Below are positions 15,551 through 25,536 of a DNA stretch of 64,000 nt, one piece after another. Both the position numbers and the translations under genes were made by a program. Below the pieces are notes generated by a model that saw only the letters and a list, made by a program, of their open reading frames with translations, made no database searches and had not been told where the DNA came from. Numbering within the stretch: the stretch's first letter is position 1; each line of letters starts with the position of its first letter. The stretch is from JBBSOK01 sp965219125 (GTDB lineage: Bacteria; Bacteroidota; Bacteroidia; Flavobacteriales; Flavobacteriaceae), in NCBI GenBank assembly GCA_965219125.1, contig CBDCMO010000002.1, forward strand, positions 1,550,001 to 1,614,000, read 5' to 3'.

Positions 15551-16864
15551 ATGAAAAAATTACTTCTTTTATTTCTTTTGGTTGTCTCGCAACTCTGCAA
15601 CGCACAATTAAAGGAAGAAGGTGTAAAATCTTTCGTTTTAAAAAATGGAATGAAATTTTTGGTTGTTGAAGATTTTTCAATACCAAATGCCAACATGTAT
15701 TTATTTTATAAAGTAGGCAGCCGTAATGAACATCAAGGCATTACTGGTCTTTCGCATTTTTTTGAACATATGATGTTTAATGGCGCCAAAAAATATGGAC
15801 CTAAAATGTTCGATCAAACTATGGAATTTAATGGTGGTGCAAATAATGCGTACACTACTGAAAATGTTACGGTTTACACAGATTGGTTTCCAGCCTCCGC
15901 GGCGGATGTAATGTTCGATTTGGAAGGCGACCGAATAGCTAGTTTGACCATTGATCCTGCAATTGTAGAAAGCGAACGCGGCGTAGTTTTAAGCGAACGC
16001 AGAACGGGGCTTGAAAATTCTCCGTGGAGACAATTGTTTGAATCCGTTCAAGCAATGGCATTTCAAGAACATCCGTATCATTGGCCCGTAATTGGTTATG
16101 AAGATGACATGAAAAATTGGACACAAGCGGATCTTGAACGCTATTTCAAAACCTATTACGCACCAAACAATTGTGTTGTAGTAATTTCAGGAGCAATTAA
16201 ATTTGAAAAAGTTAAAGAACTGGCACAAAAATATCTTGAACCAATTGCCGCACAACCTGAACCCCCAAAAGTGCATATTGTTGAGCCTGCACAAACCGGA
16301 GAGCGGAGAATAACGTTACAAAAAGAAGTTGCGTCGCCCTATCTTTTAATTTCATATCATACTCCAAATTCCAAAAGTGAAGATTACTATGCATTAAGTA
16401 TGTTGAATTCAATTTTGGGGAACGGGCAATCTTCCCGATTATATTCTGAATTGGTAGATAAAAAACAATTGGCTTCTCAAATTTTTTCAACTTTTGAAGA
16501 AACTTTGGATCCTTCGCTATTTTCTATCGGAGCAATTACGAATAAAAATGTGAACGAAGCAGTTTTAGAAAACGCTATTTATACTGAAGTAGATAAAATA
16601 AAATCAGAAGGAATAACCGAAAAAGAACTTCAGAAAATCAAGAATCAGAAATTAATGGAATTTTACAGCCAAGTAGAAACAATAAATGGAAAATCCAACA
16701 CCATTGGAAATTATGAACTCTTTTTCGGCGATTATAAAAAAATGTTCAAAGCACCCGAAAACTATAATAAAGTAACGGTAAAGGATATTCAAGAGGTTGC
16801 CAAAAAATACTTTTCAAAAAGCAACAGAACTGTTGGCGTGTTAAAATCTAATGTTGAAAATTAA
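15551..16864 (+). CDS. M16 family zinc metallopeptidase, catalytic subunit
   Basis: This 437-residue protein has a signal peptide (MKKLLLLFLLVVSQLCNA). The zinc motif HFFEH (HxxEH) is near residue 74, inside SHFFEHMMFNGAKKYGP, and the second metal-ligand Glu is within the VVLSERRTG region further on. Pitrilysin-type M16B proteases often work as a pair of an active and an inactive subunit; the next gene, three bases downstream, lacks the zinc motif and should be that partner. The location is predicted to be periplasmic. Confidence 0.93.
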   Translation: MKKLLLLFLLVVSQLCNAQLKEEGVKSFVLKNGMKFLVVEDFSIPNANMYLFYKVGSRNEHQGITGLSHFFEHMMFNGAKKYGPKMFDQTMEFNGGANNAYTTENVTVYTDWFPASAADVMFDLEGDRIASLTIDPAIVESERGVVLSERRTGLENSPWRQLFESVQAMAFQEHPYHWPVIGYEDDMKNWTQADLERYFKTYYAPNNCVVVISGAIKFEKVKELAQKYLEPIAAQPEPPKVHIVEPAQTGERRITLQKEVASPYLLISYHTPNSKSEDYYALSMLNSILGNGQSSRLYSELVDKKQLASQIFSTFEETLDPSLFSIGAITNKNVNEAVLENAIYTEVDKIKSEGITEKELQKIKNQKLMEFYSQVETINGKSNTIGNYELFFGDYKKMFKAPENYNKVTVKDIQEVAKKYFSKSNRTVGVLKSNVEN

Positions 16865-16867
16865 GGG

Positions 16868-18262
16868 ATGAAAACAATGAAAAAAATAATTTATATAACC
16901 TTGTTCCTTTTGGGAGCTCCAACATTTTTAATTGCGCAATCTTTCCAATTGCCAGAATACACTAGCTTTATTTTGCCAAACGGTCTTTTTGTTAATTTAA
17001 TGGAACAGCACGACGTGCCTGTAATTGCCGTAACCGCAATTATTCCAGCTGGAGCAATTTATGATTACGAAAAAGCTGGCTTAGCTTCACTAACGGCAGA
17101 TGCGCTTAAATTGGGAACTAAAAATTACACTAAAACTCAATTAGATGAAGCTTTGGATTTTGTAGGAGCAGAAGTTTACACAAACGCTAGCAAGGAATTT
17201 GCTTCATTAAATGCAAAATTTGCTGCGAAGGATACAAAGAAAATCTTGAACATAATTCAAGAAATATTACTTTATCCAAGTTTTGACGCTTCTGAATTTG
17301 AAAAGCAAAAAAATCGCGCCGTTTTAGCTATCGAGCAACAAAAGGAAAGCCCGAGAAGTATTATTGATTCATATTTTGATGTGTCGCTTTATGGTAATCA
17401 CGTTTATGGAAATATCCCGCAAGGAACAGTAGAAACTTTAAATGCGATAAAAACTTCGGATGTTGCTGAATTCTATAACACCAATTATTCGCCAAATGGT
17501 TCTGCCCTAAATATTGTTGGCGATTTTTCTAGTACTGAAATGAAAACGATGATTACCAAATTGTTTTCTGATTGGAAAAAATCTTCGGCCGAAAAAGAAA
17601 ACCTAGCTTTAAAACCTTTGCCTGCTATTAATGGTTCGCAAGTTTTGTTGGTAAATAAAGAAGACGCAAAGGAAACAACCTACTATATTGGCGCTGCAGG
17701 AATAACCCGCAATAATCCGGATTTTGTTGATCTTACAATTATAAATACACTTTTTGGTGGCAGATTTACCTCTATGTTAAATGACGAACTGCGCGTAAAT
17801 TCCGGCTTAACGTATGGCGCGCGAAGTAAGTTTAGTACTTTAAAATACGGTGGCTCTTTTGTTATTTCAACATTCACTGCAAACGAAACTACTGAAGCCG
17901 CGTTGGACAAAACCTTTGAAGTTTTAAAGAAATTACACGAAAACGGCTTGACTGAAAAATCTTTAAGTTCTGCCAAAAATTATGTAAAAGGACAGTTTCC
18001 GCCTAAATATGAAACAGTAATGCAATTATCCGGCCTACTTGGAGAAATGTTTTGGTATGATTTGGATAAATCTTACGTCAACAATTTTGAAAAAACGGTT
18101 GACGATTTAGACCTTAAAAAAGCAAATAGCCTTATTGAAAAATACTTTCCAAAAGATAATCTTCAAATTATATTGATCGGAAAAGCTTCAGAAATAAAAA
18201 AGATTGCCGAGAAATATGGAAAAATTACTCAAGTTGAAATTAATAGCTATCCTAAAAAATAA
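16868..18262 (+). CDS. M16 family peptidase-like protein, non-catalytic subunit
   Basis: This 464-residue M16 fold protein has a signal peptide (LFLLGAPTFLIAQ). At the position where the partner has HxxEH it reads AGLASLTADALKLGT, so no zinc site exists. The C-terminal half has the RGSYxY-like substrate region LTYGARSKF. It starts three bases after the catalytic subunit, indicating co-translation and a heterodimer. A second ATG nine bases in (16877) is equally possible as start. Confidence 0.92.
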   Translation: MKTMKKIIYITLFLLGAPTFLIAQSFQLPEYTSFILPNGLFVNLMEQHDVPVIAVTAIIPAGAIYDYEKAGLASLTADALKLGTKNYTKTQLDEALDFVGAEVYTNASKEFASLNAKFAAKDTKKILNIIQEILLYPSFDASEFEKQKNRAVLAIEQQKESPRSIIDSYFDVSLYGNHVYGNIPQGTVETLNAIKTSDVAEFYNTNYSPNGSALNIVGDFSSTEMKTMITKLFSDWKKSSAEKENLALKPLPAINGSQVLLVNKEDAKETTYYIGAAGITRNNPDFVDLTIINTLFGGRFTSMLNDELRVNSGLTYGARSKFSTLKYGGSFVISTFTANETTEAALDKTFEVLKKLHENGLTEKSLSSAKNYVKGQFPPKYETVMQLSGLLGEMFWYDLDKSYVNNFEKTVDDLDLKKANSLIEKYFPKDNLQIILIGKASEIKKIAEKYGKITQVEINSYPKK

Positions 18263-18323
18263 GTTGCTTTTCAATTTGAAAAACTGTCATTTCTCTCGGA
18301 TAAATATTTACTTAACCGATAAA

Positions 18324-21300
18324 TTAATTCAGTCTGTAAGCCACGTTAGCCAGTGTAAGTTCATCCAACAATTCCTTTGAAATGGAAACTTTATGTTTGC
18401 GGCTCGTCATATTAAGTTTTACTTTTTCGTCCATTTCATAAATTAAGAAATGCAGTTTTTTATCACCTTTGTGAAGCTGTAACAAGTCCTTCAAAGCATC
18501 AATTTTTCCTTCTTCCAAAGCTTGGATAGATAATTGCAGCGTTAGTTTTTTGCTGTAACCTTCCATAATTCCCTGCAACATTTGTATACTGTTATATTGA
18601 ATTCTAGGATCGCCTTTTTTACCGGTATCTCTATTTACCCAACCTTCTTTTACAAATGCACGACCGTAAATAAAAGAATTGACGATTAATAGATGCCGAT
18701 ATTTTAAGAAATCTTCCCCAAAAATCCGAAACTCAAAACTGTCCTCGTAATCTTCAACCGTGAAAATTGCCCAATCATTTCCATTTTTTGCAGTTCGATA
18801 TTGAACCGCGCCCACAATACCTGCAAAACACAATTCCTTATTTATAAATTTATCGAGATTGTTGAAATCGGACACTTTGCAATTACAAAAATTGTCTATT
18901 TCGGTTTTATAATCGTCCAATGGATGGCCGCTTATATAAACGCCAACCACTTCTTTTTCTTGCTTCAGTTTCTTCATTGCGCCCCATTCCTCGCAAGGCG
19001 GAACTTGTGGTTCAGGAATTTGAACTTCGCTGCTATCGCCGAACAAACTTACTTGACTGCTATTTTGCGTTTCTTGATATTTTGCAGCATACCTCAGCAC
19101 TTTTTCTATAAACATTATTCCGTCGCCATCATCGTGCAAATATTGTGCTCTGTGTGTATCAAAACTATCAAAACCGCCTGCAAGCGCTAAGTTTTCAAAA
19201 GCTTTTTTGTTGGCTGAACGTAAATCTACCCTTTTGGATAAATCGAAAACAGATTTATAAATGCCATCTTTTTTTCTGTGTTCAACAATGGTTGCAACCG
19301 CACTGCTACCAACTCCTTTTACGGCGCCCATGCCAAAACGGATTGCGCCTTGATCGTTTACAGCAAATTTGTGGAACGATTCATTTACATCTGGTCCCAA
19401 AACGGTTAAGCCCATTCGTTTACATTCATCCATAAAAAAGGTTACCTGCTTTATATCACTCATATTATTACTTAAGACGGCAGCCATATATTCGGCTGGA
19501 TAATGCGCTTTTAAATATGCCGTTTGGTAGGCAATCCAAGCATAACACGTACTATGACTTTTATTGAAAGCATAACTTGCAAAGGCTTCCCAATCTTTCC
19601 AGATTTTCTCCAATTTTTCGGGATCGTGCCCTTTTTCAGCAGCTTGTTTAACAAATTGCGGCTTCATTTTATCAAGCACCGATTTCTGTTTTTTACCCAT
19701 TGCCTTTCGCAAAACATCGGCTTCACCTTTGGTAAAACCAGCCAAACTCTGCGACAAAAGCATAACTTGCTCTTGGTAAACGGTAATTCCGTAGGTTTCC
19801 TTTAAATATTCTTCCATTGCAGGAAGATCATATTCTATTTCCTCATCGCCGTGCTTTCGTTTAATAAAGCTGGGTATATATTCCATAGGACCAGGACGAT
19901 ACAAGGCATTCATCGCTATTAAATCTTGAAAGACTGTTGGTTTTAAATCTTTCATATGTTTTTGCATTCCTGCACTTTCATATTGAAAAATTCCAACCGT
20001 TTCGCCTCGTTGAAAAAGCTCGTATGTTTTTACATCATCCAGCGGAAACTCATCAGGATCCAGCAAAATATTGTGTTTATGCTTTACAATTTTGACTGTA
20101 TCTTTAATAAGCGTCAAAGTTTTTAAGCCCAAGAAATCCATTTTTAATAGACCGGCACTTTCTACAACCGAGTTATCGAATTGGGTAACATATAAATCTG
20201 AATCTTTTGCTGTGGCGATTGGAACATAATTGGTAATATCTTCTGGCGTTATAATTACGCCACAAGCGTGAATACCTACATTGCGAACAGAACCTTCTAA
20301 GATTCTTGCTTGGTTTATCGTTTCAGCTTCCAAATCATTTCCTTCGGAAAGGTTTACAAGTTCGGTTACTTTTGGCAAGTCATCACTTCTAAATCTTGAA
20401 CGCAGTTCGGCATCTGAAAAACCAAATATCCTGTTCAATTTGGTCATGTTTGGGATGAGCTTTGAAATTCTATCCGCTTCGTTTAAAGGCAAATCCAAAA
20501 CCCTGGCAGTGTCGCGAATGGACGATTTTGCTGCCATTGTTCCGTAGGTAATAATTTGGGCAACTTGATTGCTTCCATATTTATTGATTACGTAATCCAT
20601 CACCTTACTTCGCCCTTCATCATCAAAATCAATATCAATATCGGGCATACTTACACGATCCGGATTTAGGAAACGCTCAAAAAGCAAATCGTACTTAATT
20701 GGGTCAATATTTGTAATTCCCAAACAGTAAGCCACGGCACTTCCCGCAGCCGAACCACGACCTGGACCGACGGAAACGTCCATTTTTCGGGCTTCAGCAA
20801 TAAAATCCTGTACAATCAAAAAGTAACCCGGATAGCCAGTTTTTGCAATTACTGATAGCTCAAAAATTAGCCGTTCTTTTGTTTTTTCAGATAAATCTGG
20901 ATATCTTTTTTCGGCTCCCTTAAATGTTAGAAATTTTAAATATTCATTCTCGCCGCGCTTGCCTCCATCAGCATCTTCCACATTTAAAAATTCGGTTGGT
21001 ATTCCAAAATTCGGCAGCAAAACATCTCGAACCAATGTAAAAGATTCAATTTTATCTACAACTTCCGCGATGTTTGAAATTGCTTCAGGCATATCTTTAA
21101 AGAGCTCTTTCATTTCGTCTTGGCTCTTAAAGTAATATTCTTGATTTGGTAATCCGTAACGATAACCGCGACCACGGCCAATTGGCGTTGCCTGTTTTTC
21201 GCCATCTTTTACGCAAAGCAAAATGTCGTGCGCATTGGCACTTTTCTTGTCTATATAATAGGTGTTGTTGCAGGCAACTATTTTTATTTCGTGCTTTTTG

Positions 21301-22676
21301 GCAAGCTCAATAATTACGGTATTTACGCGCTGCTCATCTTCTTGATTATGGCGCATAATTTCAACATACAAATCGTCGCCAAAAGTTTTTTTCCACCAAA
21401 TTAAAGCTTCTTCTGCTTGCGTTTCTCCAACATTCAAGATTTTTCCCGGCACTTCGCCGTAAATTCCGCCGGTTAAAACAATGATGTTTTCTTTATATTT
21501 TTCAATTACATCTTTATCTATTCTTGGCACATAATAAAATCCATCTGTGTAAGCTAATGAAGACATTTTAGCCAAATTGTGATAGCCTGCTTTATTTTTT
21601 GCCAACAGCACAACTTGATAACCGTTGTCTTTGTTGCTTTTATTTAAATGATCTTCACAAACAAAATATTCGCAACCTACAATTCCTTTTAATTCCTTAT
21701 GTTTATCTTCTTCGGCAAGCGAATTATTATAATAATTTACCGCTTGCACAAATTGGAAAGCGCCCATCATATTGCCTGTATCGGTAATTGCAACGGCGGG
21801 CATATTGTTGGCAACCGCAGCATTTACAAGGTCTGCGGTGCTAGAGGTTGATTGTAATATAGAAAATTGACTGTGATTATGTAAGTGTGAAAAAGCAACC
21901 TCGTTAAGTGTTGCAATATTTTCATCTATTTCTTCGGAAGTGATTTCGTCTTCTTCAATTAAGGCAGCAAGTTGTTCCCTAATTTTTGCCGATTGCTTTT
22001 CAAGATTTATGTGTTTTAAACCGACAGGCTGAAAAGGCTGCGGATTTGCTTTTGAAAAATTTTCGAAATATTCTGAAGTAACCGCCATTTCTTGAGCAGT
22101 AAAAATTTTTCTTCTAACCAATTCAAAGAAACATCTTGTTGTTGCCTCAACATCTGCAGTTGCGTTGTGGGCTTCAAAAAAAGGTTCGTTAAATAAAAAT
22201 TCGTGAAGCTCAGTTAATGTTGGTAGTTTAAACTTTCCGTAGCGTCCGCCCGGCAATTGGCAGAGTTGTGCTGTAGTTTCTGTACACGTATCTAATACTG
22301 GTTTATTGGCAAGAATATTTTCTACGCCCAACCGATATAACTCGGCGCCCATAATATTAATATCGAAACCGAGATTTTGCCCGACAATAAATTTCGATTT
22401 ATTTACGGCTGAAATAAATTTACCAATAACCTCTGACAACGGAATACCGCGTTGTTCAGCAAGCTCGGTTGAAATGCCGTGAATTTTTTCGGCATCAAAC
22501 GGAATTGTAAAACCTTCCGGTTGCACCAAATAATCTTCGTGTGAAACCAAATTACCCATTTCGTCATGCAGCTGCCAAGCTATTTGCACGCATCGCGGCC
22601 AATTATCTGTATCACTAACGGGAGCATTATATCGTTTTGGAAGTCCGGTTGTTTCAGTGTCGAAGATTAAATACAT
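18324..22676 (-). CDS. dnaE: DNA polymerase III subunit alpha with fused DEDDh exonuclease
   Basis: The product has about 1450 residues. I chose ATG 22676 (MYLIFDTETTG) over an in-frame TTG 15 bases upstream. Residues 1-180 are a DnaQ-type proofreading domain: FDTETTG, VGQNLGFDINIMG and HNATADVEATT supply the D-E-D-H-D residues. Then comes a PHP domain starting FSHLHNHSQFS (about 265), the polymerase palm with PDIDIDFDD (about 680), GPGRGSAAGS, the tandem HhH region, and an OB-fold near the C-terminus. This is the replicative polymerase. The in-cis exonuclease is common in Bacteroidota and may replace separate DnaQ. Confidence 0.96.
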   Translation of the reverse strand: MYLIFDTETTGLPKRYNAPVSDTDNWPRCVQIAWQLHDEMGNLVSHEDYLVQPEGFTIPFDAEKIHGISTELAEQRGIPLSEVIGKFISAVNKSKFIVGQNLGFDINIMGAELYRLGVENILANKPVLDTCTETTAQLCQLPGGRYGKFKLPTLTELHEFLFNEPFFEAHNATADVEATTRCFFELVRRKIFTAQEMAVTSEYFENFSKANPQPFQPVGLKHINLEKQSAKIREQLAALIEEDEITSEEIDENIATLNEVAFSHLHNHSQFSILQSTSSTADLVNAAVANNMPAVAITDTGNMMGAFQFVQAVNYYNNSLAEEDKHKELKGIVGCEYFVCEDHLNKSNKDNGYQVVLLAKNKAGYHNLAKMSSLAYTDGFYYVPRIDKDVIEKYKENIIVLTGGIYGEVPGKILNVGETQAEEALIWWKKTFGDDLYVEIMRHNQEDEQRVNTVIIELAKKHEIKIVACNNTYYIDKKSANAHDILLCVKDGEKQATPIGRGRGYRYGLPNQEYYFKSQDEMKELFKDMPEAISNIAEVVDKIESFTLVRDVLLPNFGIPTEFLNVEDADGGKRGENEYLKFLTFKGAEKRYPDLSEKTKERLIFELSVIAKTGYPGYFLIVQDFIAEARKMDVSVGPGRGSAAGSAVAYCLGITNIDPIKYDLLFERFLNPDRVSMPDIDIDFDDEGRSKVMDYVINKYGSNQVAQIITYGTMAAKSSIRDTARVLDLPLNEADRISKLIPNMTKLNRIFGFSDAELRSRFRSDDLPKVTELVNLSEGNDLEAETINQARILEGSVRNVGIHACGVIITPEDITNYVPIATAKDSDLYVTQFDNSVVESAGLLKMDFLGLKTLTLIKDTVKIVKHKHNILLDPDEFPLDDVKTYELFQRGETVGIFQYESAGMQKHMKDLKPTVFQDLIAMNALYRPGPMEYIPSFIKRKHGDEEIEYDLPAMEEYLKETYGITVYQEQVMLLSQSLAGFTKGEADVLRKAMGKKQKSVLDKMKPQFVKQAAEKGHDPEKLEKIWKDWEAFASYAFNKSHSTCYAWIAYQTAYLKAHYPAEYMAAVLSNNMSDIKQVTFFMDECKRMGLTVLGPDVNESFHKFAVNDQGAIRFGMGAVKGVGSSAVATIVEHRKKDGIYKSVFDLSKRVDLRSANKKAFENLALAGGFDSFDTHRAQYLHDDGDGIMFIEKVLRYAAKYQETQNSSQVSLFGDSSEVQIPEPQVPPCEEWGAMKKLKQEKEVVGVYISGHPLDDYKTEIDNFCNCKVSDFNNLDKFINKELCFAGIVGAVQYRTAKNGNDWAIFTVEDYEDSFEFRIFGEDFLKYRHLLIVNSFIYGRAFVKEGWVNRDTGKKGDPRIQYNSIQMLQGIMEGYSKKLTLQLSIQALEEGKIDALKDLLQLHKGDKKLHFLIYEMDEKVKLNMTSRKHKVSISKELLDELTLANVAYRLN

Positions 22677-22730
22677 ATTTTCAATAACCAATAATCAGTT
22701 TTTTAATTTTTTTTCAAGATTCGTAAAAAT

Positions 22731-22757
22731 AAAAAAACCCTTCGCTAAACGAAAGGT
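22731..22757 (-). terminator. Rho-independent terminator
   Basis: On the minus strand ACCTTTCG and CGAAGGGT pair (one G-T pair) around TTTAG, followed by seven T. It ends the transcript of the ferritin-like gene before dnaE begins. Confidence 0.8.
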
Positions 22758-22780
22758 AATTTAGTGTGAGTTGTAAACAA

Positions 22781-22802
22781 AAAGAAACTGGATTTCTCCA
22801 GC
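22781..22802 (-). terminator. Second terminator-like hairpin with GAAA tetraloop
   Basis: On the minus strand CTGGA-GAAA-TCCAG is a compact GNRA-loop hairpin followed by TTTCTTTTT. It lies 30 bases after the ferritin-like gene and precedes the stronger terminator, giving a tandem arrangement. Confidence 0.55.
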
Positions 22803-22830
22803 TTCTTCAATTCTCTCTTTCAAAAAATTA

Positions 22831-23280
22831 TTATGCCATTATTTTTTCGAAATTCTTAGCGCTTTGCAATGCGATGTTAATGTTTTCGCGATGTGTAGTT
22901 AAAATCTTTCGTGTTGTTGGTGGTAATGTAGTATCGTTAATTACTTCATTATACTCCTCAACCGCAGACTTTTCACCTTTGGTAATTTCTTCCAAAATGG
23001 CTTCTTCATCATTTGATGTAAATGAAGATTTTATATCCATCCACATTCTATGCGCTGCTCCAGTAATGCTGCCACCTTTTTCTGGATTTTCGCCATAATT
23101 TCTAATTTCAGTTTTTAATTCGTGACCAAAATCATATCTAGCTTGTGCTTGTTCGTCAAAAAAGTGCTTTAATTTTTGATTATTTACAATTTTAGAAGCT
23201 TTTTTATAGCCTTTCTCCGAATCATAATTTTTCTCTAAAAGTTCGTTTAACTTATTTGACATTTTTTCTGTATACTTCAT
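22831..23280 (-). CDS. PA2169/DUF2383-type four-helix-bundle protein
   Basis: This 149-residue all-helical protein begins MKYTEKMSNKLNELLEKNYDSEKGYKKA and contains FFDEQAQARYDFGHELKTEI, HRMWMDIKSSF and EEITKGEKSAVEEYNEVI. Paired E and xxH-like positions in the helices resemble the ferritin-like DUF2383/PA2169 family. These are soluble four-helix proteins linked to stress, with no proven function. It is followed by two terminators and stands as its own unit. Confidence 0.82.
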   Translation of the reverse strand: MKYTEKMSNKLNELLEKNYDSEKGYKKASKIVNNQKLKHFFDEQAQARYDFGHELKTEIRNYGENPEKGGSITGAAHRMWMDIKSSFTSNDEEAILEEITKGEKSAVEEYNEVINDTTLPPTTRKILTTHRENINIALQSAKNFEKIMA

Positions 23281-23468
23281 CTTTTCTTAATTTAAATGGT
23301 GCAAAAATTTGTTTGATAAATCAAATAAAGACTTTTGCTCAACTTCATTTCGATATACTTTAATATAAGAAAAATGGAAGGACTTGATAGGTTTTTTAGA
23401 AAGGCTTAGTACAAATTAACAAAGTTTAACTTTTTAACCTTCAAATAATATTAGAAATGAGATTTTTA

Positions 23469-24269
23469 TTAATACGTAACATTGAAGTTACCTTCACGAA
23501 TACTATTACTAGCCGTTTCGAAAGAAAAAGTTCCTTTTATTCTGCGTAAATTTGAGTCATTCGTAAAAATGATGATACTTCCGGAATTTGCGTTTTCAAC
23601 AGTGTTTCCTACTTGGTAAGCAGCACTGTAACCGTTCGAATCTATAGCATTTGTACTTGGCACTGCATTTAAAGGAACATTTATAATAATGGACTTTCCA
23701 GCATTTGTGCCCGTTATTGTTAGTGCCTCTGCAACAATATTTGTACTCACTAAAAAGGAATTAAAAATATTTCCATTTAATCTTGCCGTTAAACTGCCTG
23801 AACCTTGGCTGTTTGGATCCATAATTGTGCTACCATCATACGGAATTTGATAAAAAACACCTTGTTGAAAATTTAATGTATCTATCCCAGCCGCAATTGC
23901 ATTAAATCGAAATGTGCCAGAAACAGTTTTTCCAATAGTATCAATATTATTAAGAACCACCTCACCGTCGCCGTTAGGATTTGTATTGTAAAAAAATGTA
24001 TTTAACTTTTCAAAAGTTGCATAATTGTTTAGTTGCGGCCCCAAAGTATATGTTCCTAAACTAAATGTGTTCAATTTTAACGTTAGCACTTCTATGGCCG
24101 TGGTACCTTGTATGATTAACGAACCATCTTGTAATACCGTAGCTTTTGCATCTATAGTAGTATAAAGATTATTGTTAAGCCTCCCCTGAAATGCCGGGCT
24201 ATTGGTTTCTGTATCCTCACAGCTAGCGAGAAAAATAATTGACACGAATAATAAAAAGAAATATTTCAT
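23469..24269 (-). CDS. DUF6252-like secreted lipoprotein
   Basis: This 266-residue lipoprotein has the signal MKYFFLLFVSIIFLASC (lipobox LASC). The mature protein holds two copies of a beta-rich unit: FQGRLNNNLYTTIDAKATVLQDG followed by LTLKLNTFSLGTYTL, and SLTARLNGNIFNSFLV followed by SIIINVPL. GTFRFNA and GTFSFET close the units. This is the pattern of DUF6252-type Bacteroidota surface lipoproteins. No function is known. Confidence 0.75.
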   Translation of the reverse strand: MKYFFLLFVSIIFLASCEDTETNSPAFQGRLNNNLYTTIDAKATVLQDGSLIIQGTTAIEVLTLKLNTFSLGTYTLGPQLNNYATFEKLNTFFYNTNPNGDGEVVLNNIDTIGKTVSGTFRFNAIAAGIDTLNFQQGVFYQIPYDGSTIMDPNSQGSGSLTARLNGNIFNSFLVSTNIVAEALTITGTNAGKSIIINVPLNAVPSTNAIDSNGYSAAYQVGNTVENANSGSIIIFTNDSNLRRIKGTFSFETASNSIREGNFNVTY

Positions 24270-24325
24270 AACAAGTAGGGATAATAAAATGATTTAAGCA
24301 AATGTAAATTAAATAGTTTAATTGG

Positions 24326-24357
24326 TTGAATTTCAATTATAAAAAATACTATCTTTG
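24326..24357 (+). promoter_or_regulatory. Promoter of rpsP-rimM
   Basis: TATCTTTG (24350-24357) fits the Bacteroidota -7 consensus TAnnTTTG, with TTG at 24326-24328 as a -33 element 21 bases upstream. It lies 45 bases before the rpsP start. Confidence 0.75.
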
Positions 24358-24373
24358 CCAACCAATTATAACA

Positions 24374-24388
24374 GAGGTCGAGAACCTC
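24374..24388 (+). promoter_or_regulatory. Leader hairpin of rpsP
   Basis: GAGGT and ACCTC form a five-base-pair hairpin around CGAGA in the short 5' leader, 14 bases before the rpsP ATG. It may modulate translation; no ribosomal-protein binding site can be claimed. Confidence 0.3.
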
Positions 24389-24402
24389 AAAAATTAATTT
24401 AT

Positions 24403-24999
24403 ATGCCTGTAAAAATTAGATTACAAAGACACGGTAAAAAAGGAAAACCTTTTTACTGGATTATCGCTGCCGATGGACGTAGCAAACGTGATGGTAAATT
24501 TCTTGAAAAATTAGGAATCTACAATCCAACAAAAAACCCTGCACAAATTGAACTTGATGTTGATGGTGCAGTAAAATGGCTTCAAAACGGAGCACAACCT
24601 ACCGATACTGCTCGTGCAATCTTGAGCTACAAAGGTGCTTTAATGAAAAACCATCTTGCTGGTGGTGTTCGAAAAGGTGCATTAACTGAAGAACAAGCAG
24701 AAGAAAAATTCAATGCTTGGTTACAAAACAAATCAGATTCTATCGATCACAAAAAAGGTAAACTTTCTGATGAGAGTGCAAAAGCAAAAGCAGATAGTTT
24801 AGCTGCTGAAAAAGCTGTAAACGAAAAACGTACTGCAGATGCTGCAGCGATTTTAAAAGGTGAAGAAGATGCTGCTGCTGAAGAAGCAAAATTAGCTGAA
24901 AGCACTGCTGAAGATGCAACTGAGAATGCTGAGGAAATCTCTGCAATTGAAGAGGCCGCTGCTGAAGCAAAAGCTGAAGAGAAAAAAGACGAAGCATAA
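24403..24999 (+). CDS. rpsP: 30S ribosomal protein S16 with C-terminal extension
   Basis: The product has 198 residues. The ATG at 24403 begins MPVKIRLQRHGKKGKPFYWI, the conserved S16 N-terminus; the upstream in-frame codons fall in the leader. Residues 1 to about 80 are S16 (LGIYNPTKNPAQ, GAQPTDTARAIL). The rest is a hydrophilic tail rich in Ala, Glu and Lys (EEDAAAEEAKLAESTAED), a low-complexity extension seen in Bacteroidota S16. S16 is an assembly protein of the 30S body. rimM follows 12 bases downstream. Confidence 0.96.
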   Translation: MPVKIRLQRHGKKGKPFYWIIAADGRSKRDGKFLEKLGIYNPTKNPAQIELDVDGAVKWLQNGAQPTDTARAILSYKGALMKNHLAGGVRKGALTEEQAEEKFNAWLQNKSDSIDHKKGKLSDESAKAKADSLAAEKAVNEKRTADAAAILKGEEDAAAEEAKLAESTAEDATENAEEISAIEEAAAEAKAEEKKDEA

Positions 25000-25011
25000 T
25001 ATCTAAAAACA

Positions 25012-25536
25012 ATGCAAAAGCAGGATTGTTTCTACTTAGGCAAAGTTGTTAAAAAATATAGCTTTAAGGGCGAGTTGCTAGTAAAACTAGATACAGACGA
25101 ACCTGAAATTTTTACAAATATGGAATCGGTTTTTGTGGAACAACGCAAAAACCTGATTCCATTTTTTATTGAAGAAAGCTCACTTCACAAATCTGAATTG
25201 CTTCGAATAAAATTTGAAGATGTAACCACAGAAGCTGCAGCCGACACTTTTATAGGTTGTCATTTATATCTTCCTTTATCTTTTCTGCCGAAACTCTCTG
25301 GCAACAAATTCTACTTCCACGAAATAATCGGTTTTACGGCTGAAGATAAAACCTTTGGAAAGATTGGTAAAATAACCGGTGTTAACGACTCAACTTCCCA
25401 AGCTTTGTTTGAAATTGACAGAGACGGAAAACAAATTTTAATCCCAATGATTGACCATTTTATTAAAAAAGTTGATAGGGAAAATAAATTGATTGTTTTG
25501 GATGTTCCGGAAGGGTTGATTGAAATGTATCTTTGA
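25012..25536 (+). CDS. rimM: Ribosome maturation factor RimM
   Basis: This 174-residue protein begins MQKQDCFYLGKVVKKYSFKGELLVKLDTD, the RimM N-terminal beta-barrel with the G-x-KGE block. It continues to the PRC-barrel (FYFHEIIGFTAED, LFEIDRDGKQILIPMIDHFIKKVD, LDVPEGLIEMY). RimM binds ribosomal protein S19 and helps mature the 30S head. The rpsP-rimM pair is conserved; trmD does not follow here. Confidence 0.96.
   Translation: MQKQDCFYLGKVVKKYSFKGELLVKLDTDEPEIFTNMESVFVEQRKNLIPFFIEESSLHKSELLRIKFEDVTTEAAADTFIGCHLYLPLSFLPKLSGNKFYFHEIIGFTAEDKTFGKIGKITGVNDSTSQALFEIDRDGKQILIPMIDHFIKKVDRENKLIVLDVPEGLIEMYL

Noticed and set aside
18801..19435. Plus-strand frames inside dnaE
   Set aside because: They lie opposite conserved dnaE codons, have no recognisable domains and are normal by-products of AT-rich coding sequence.
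24740..25012. Leucine/glutamine-rich frame opposite the rpsP tail
   Set aside because: It is the antisense shadow of the Ala/Glu/Lys-rich S16 extension and has no protein-like pattern.
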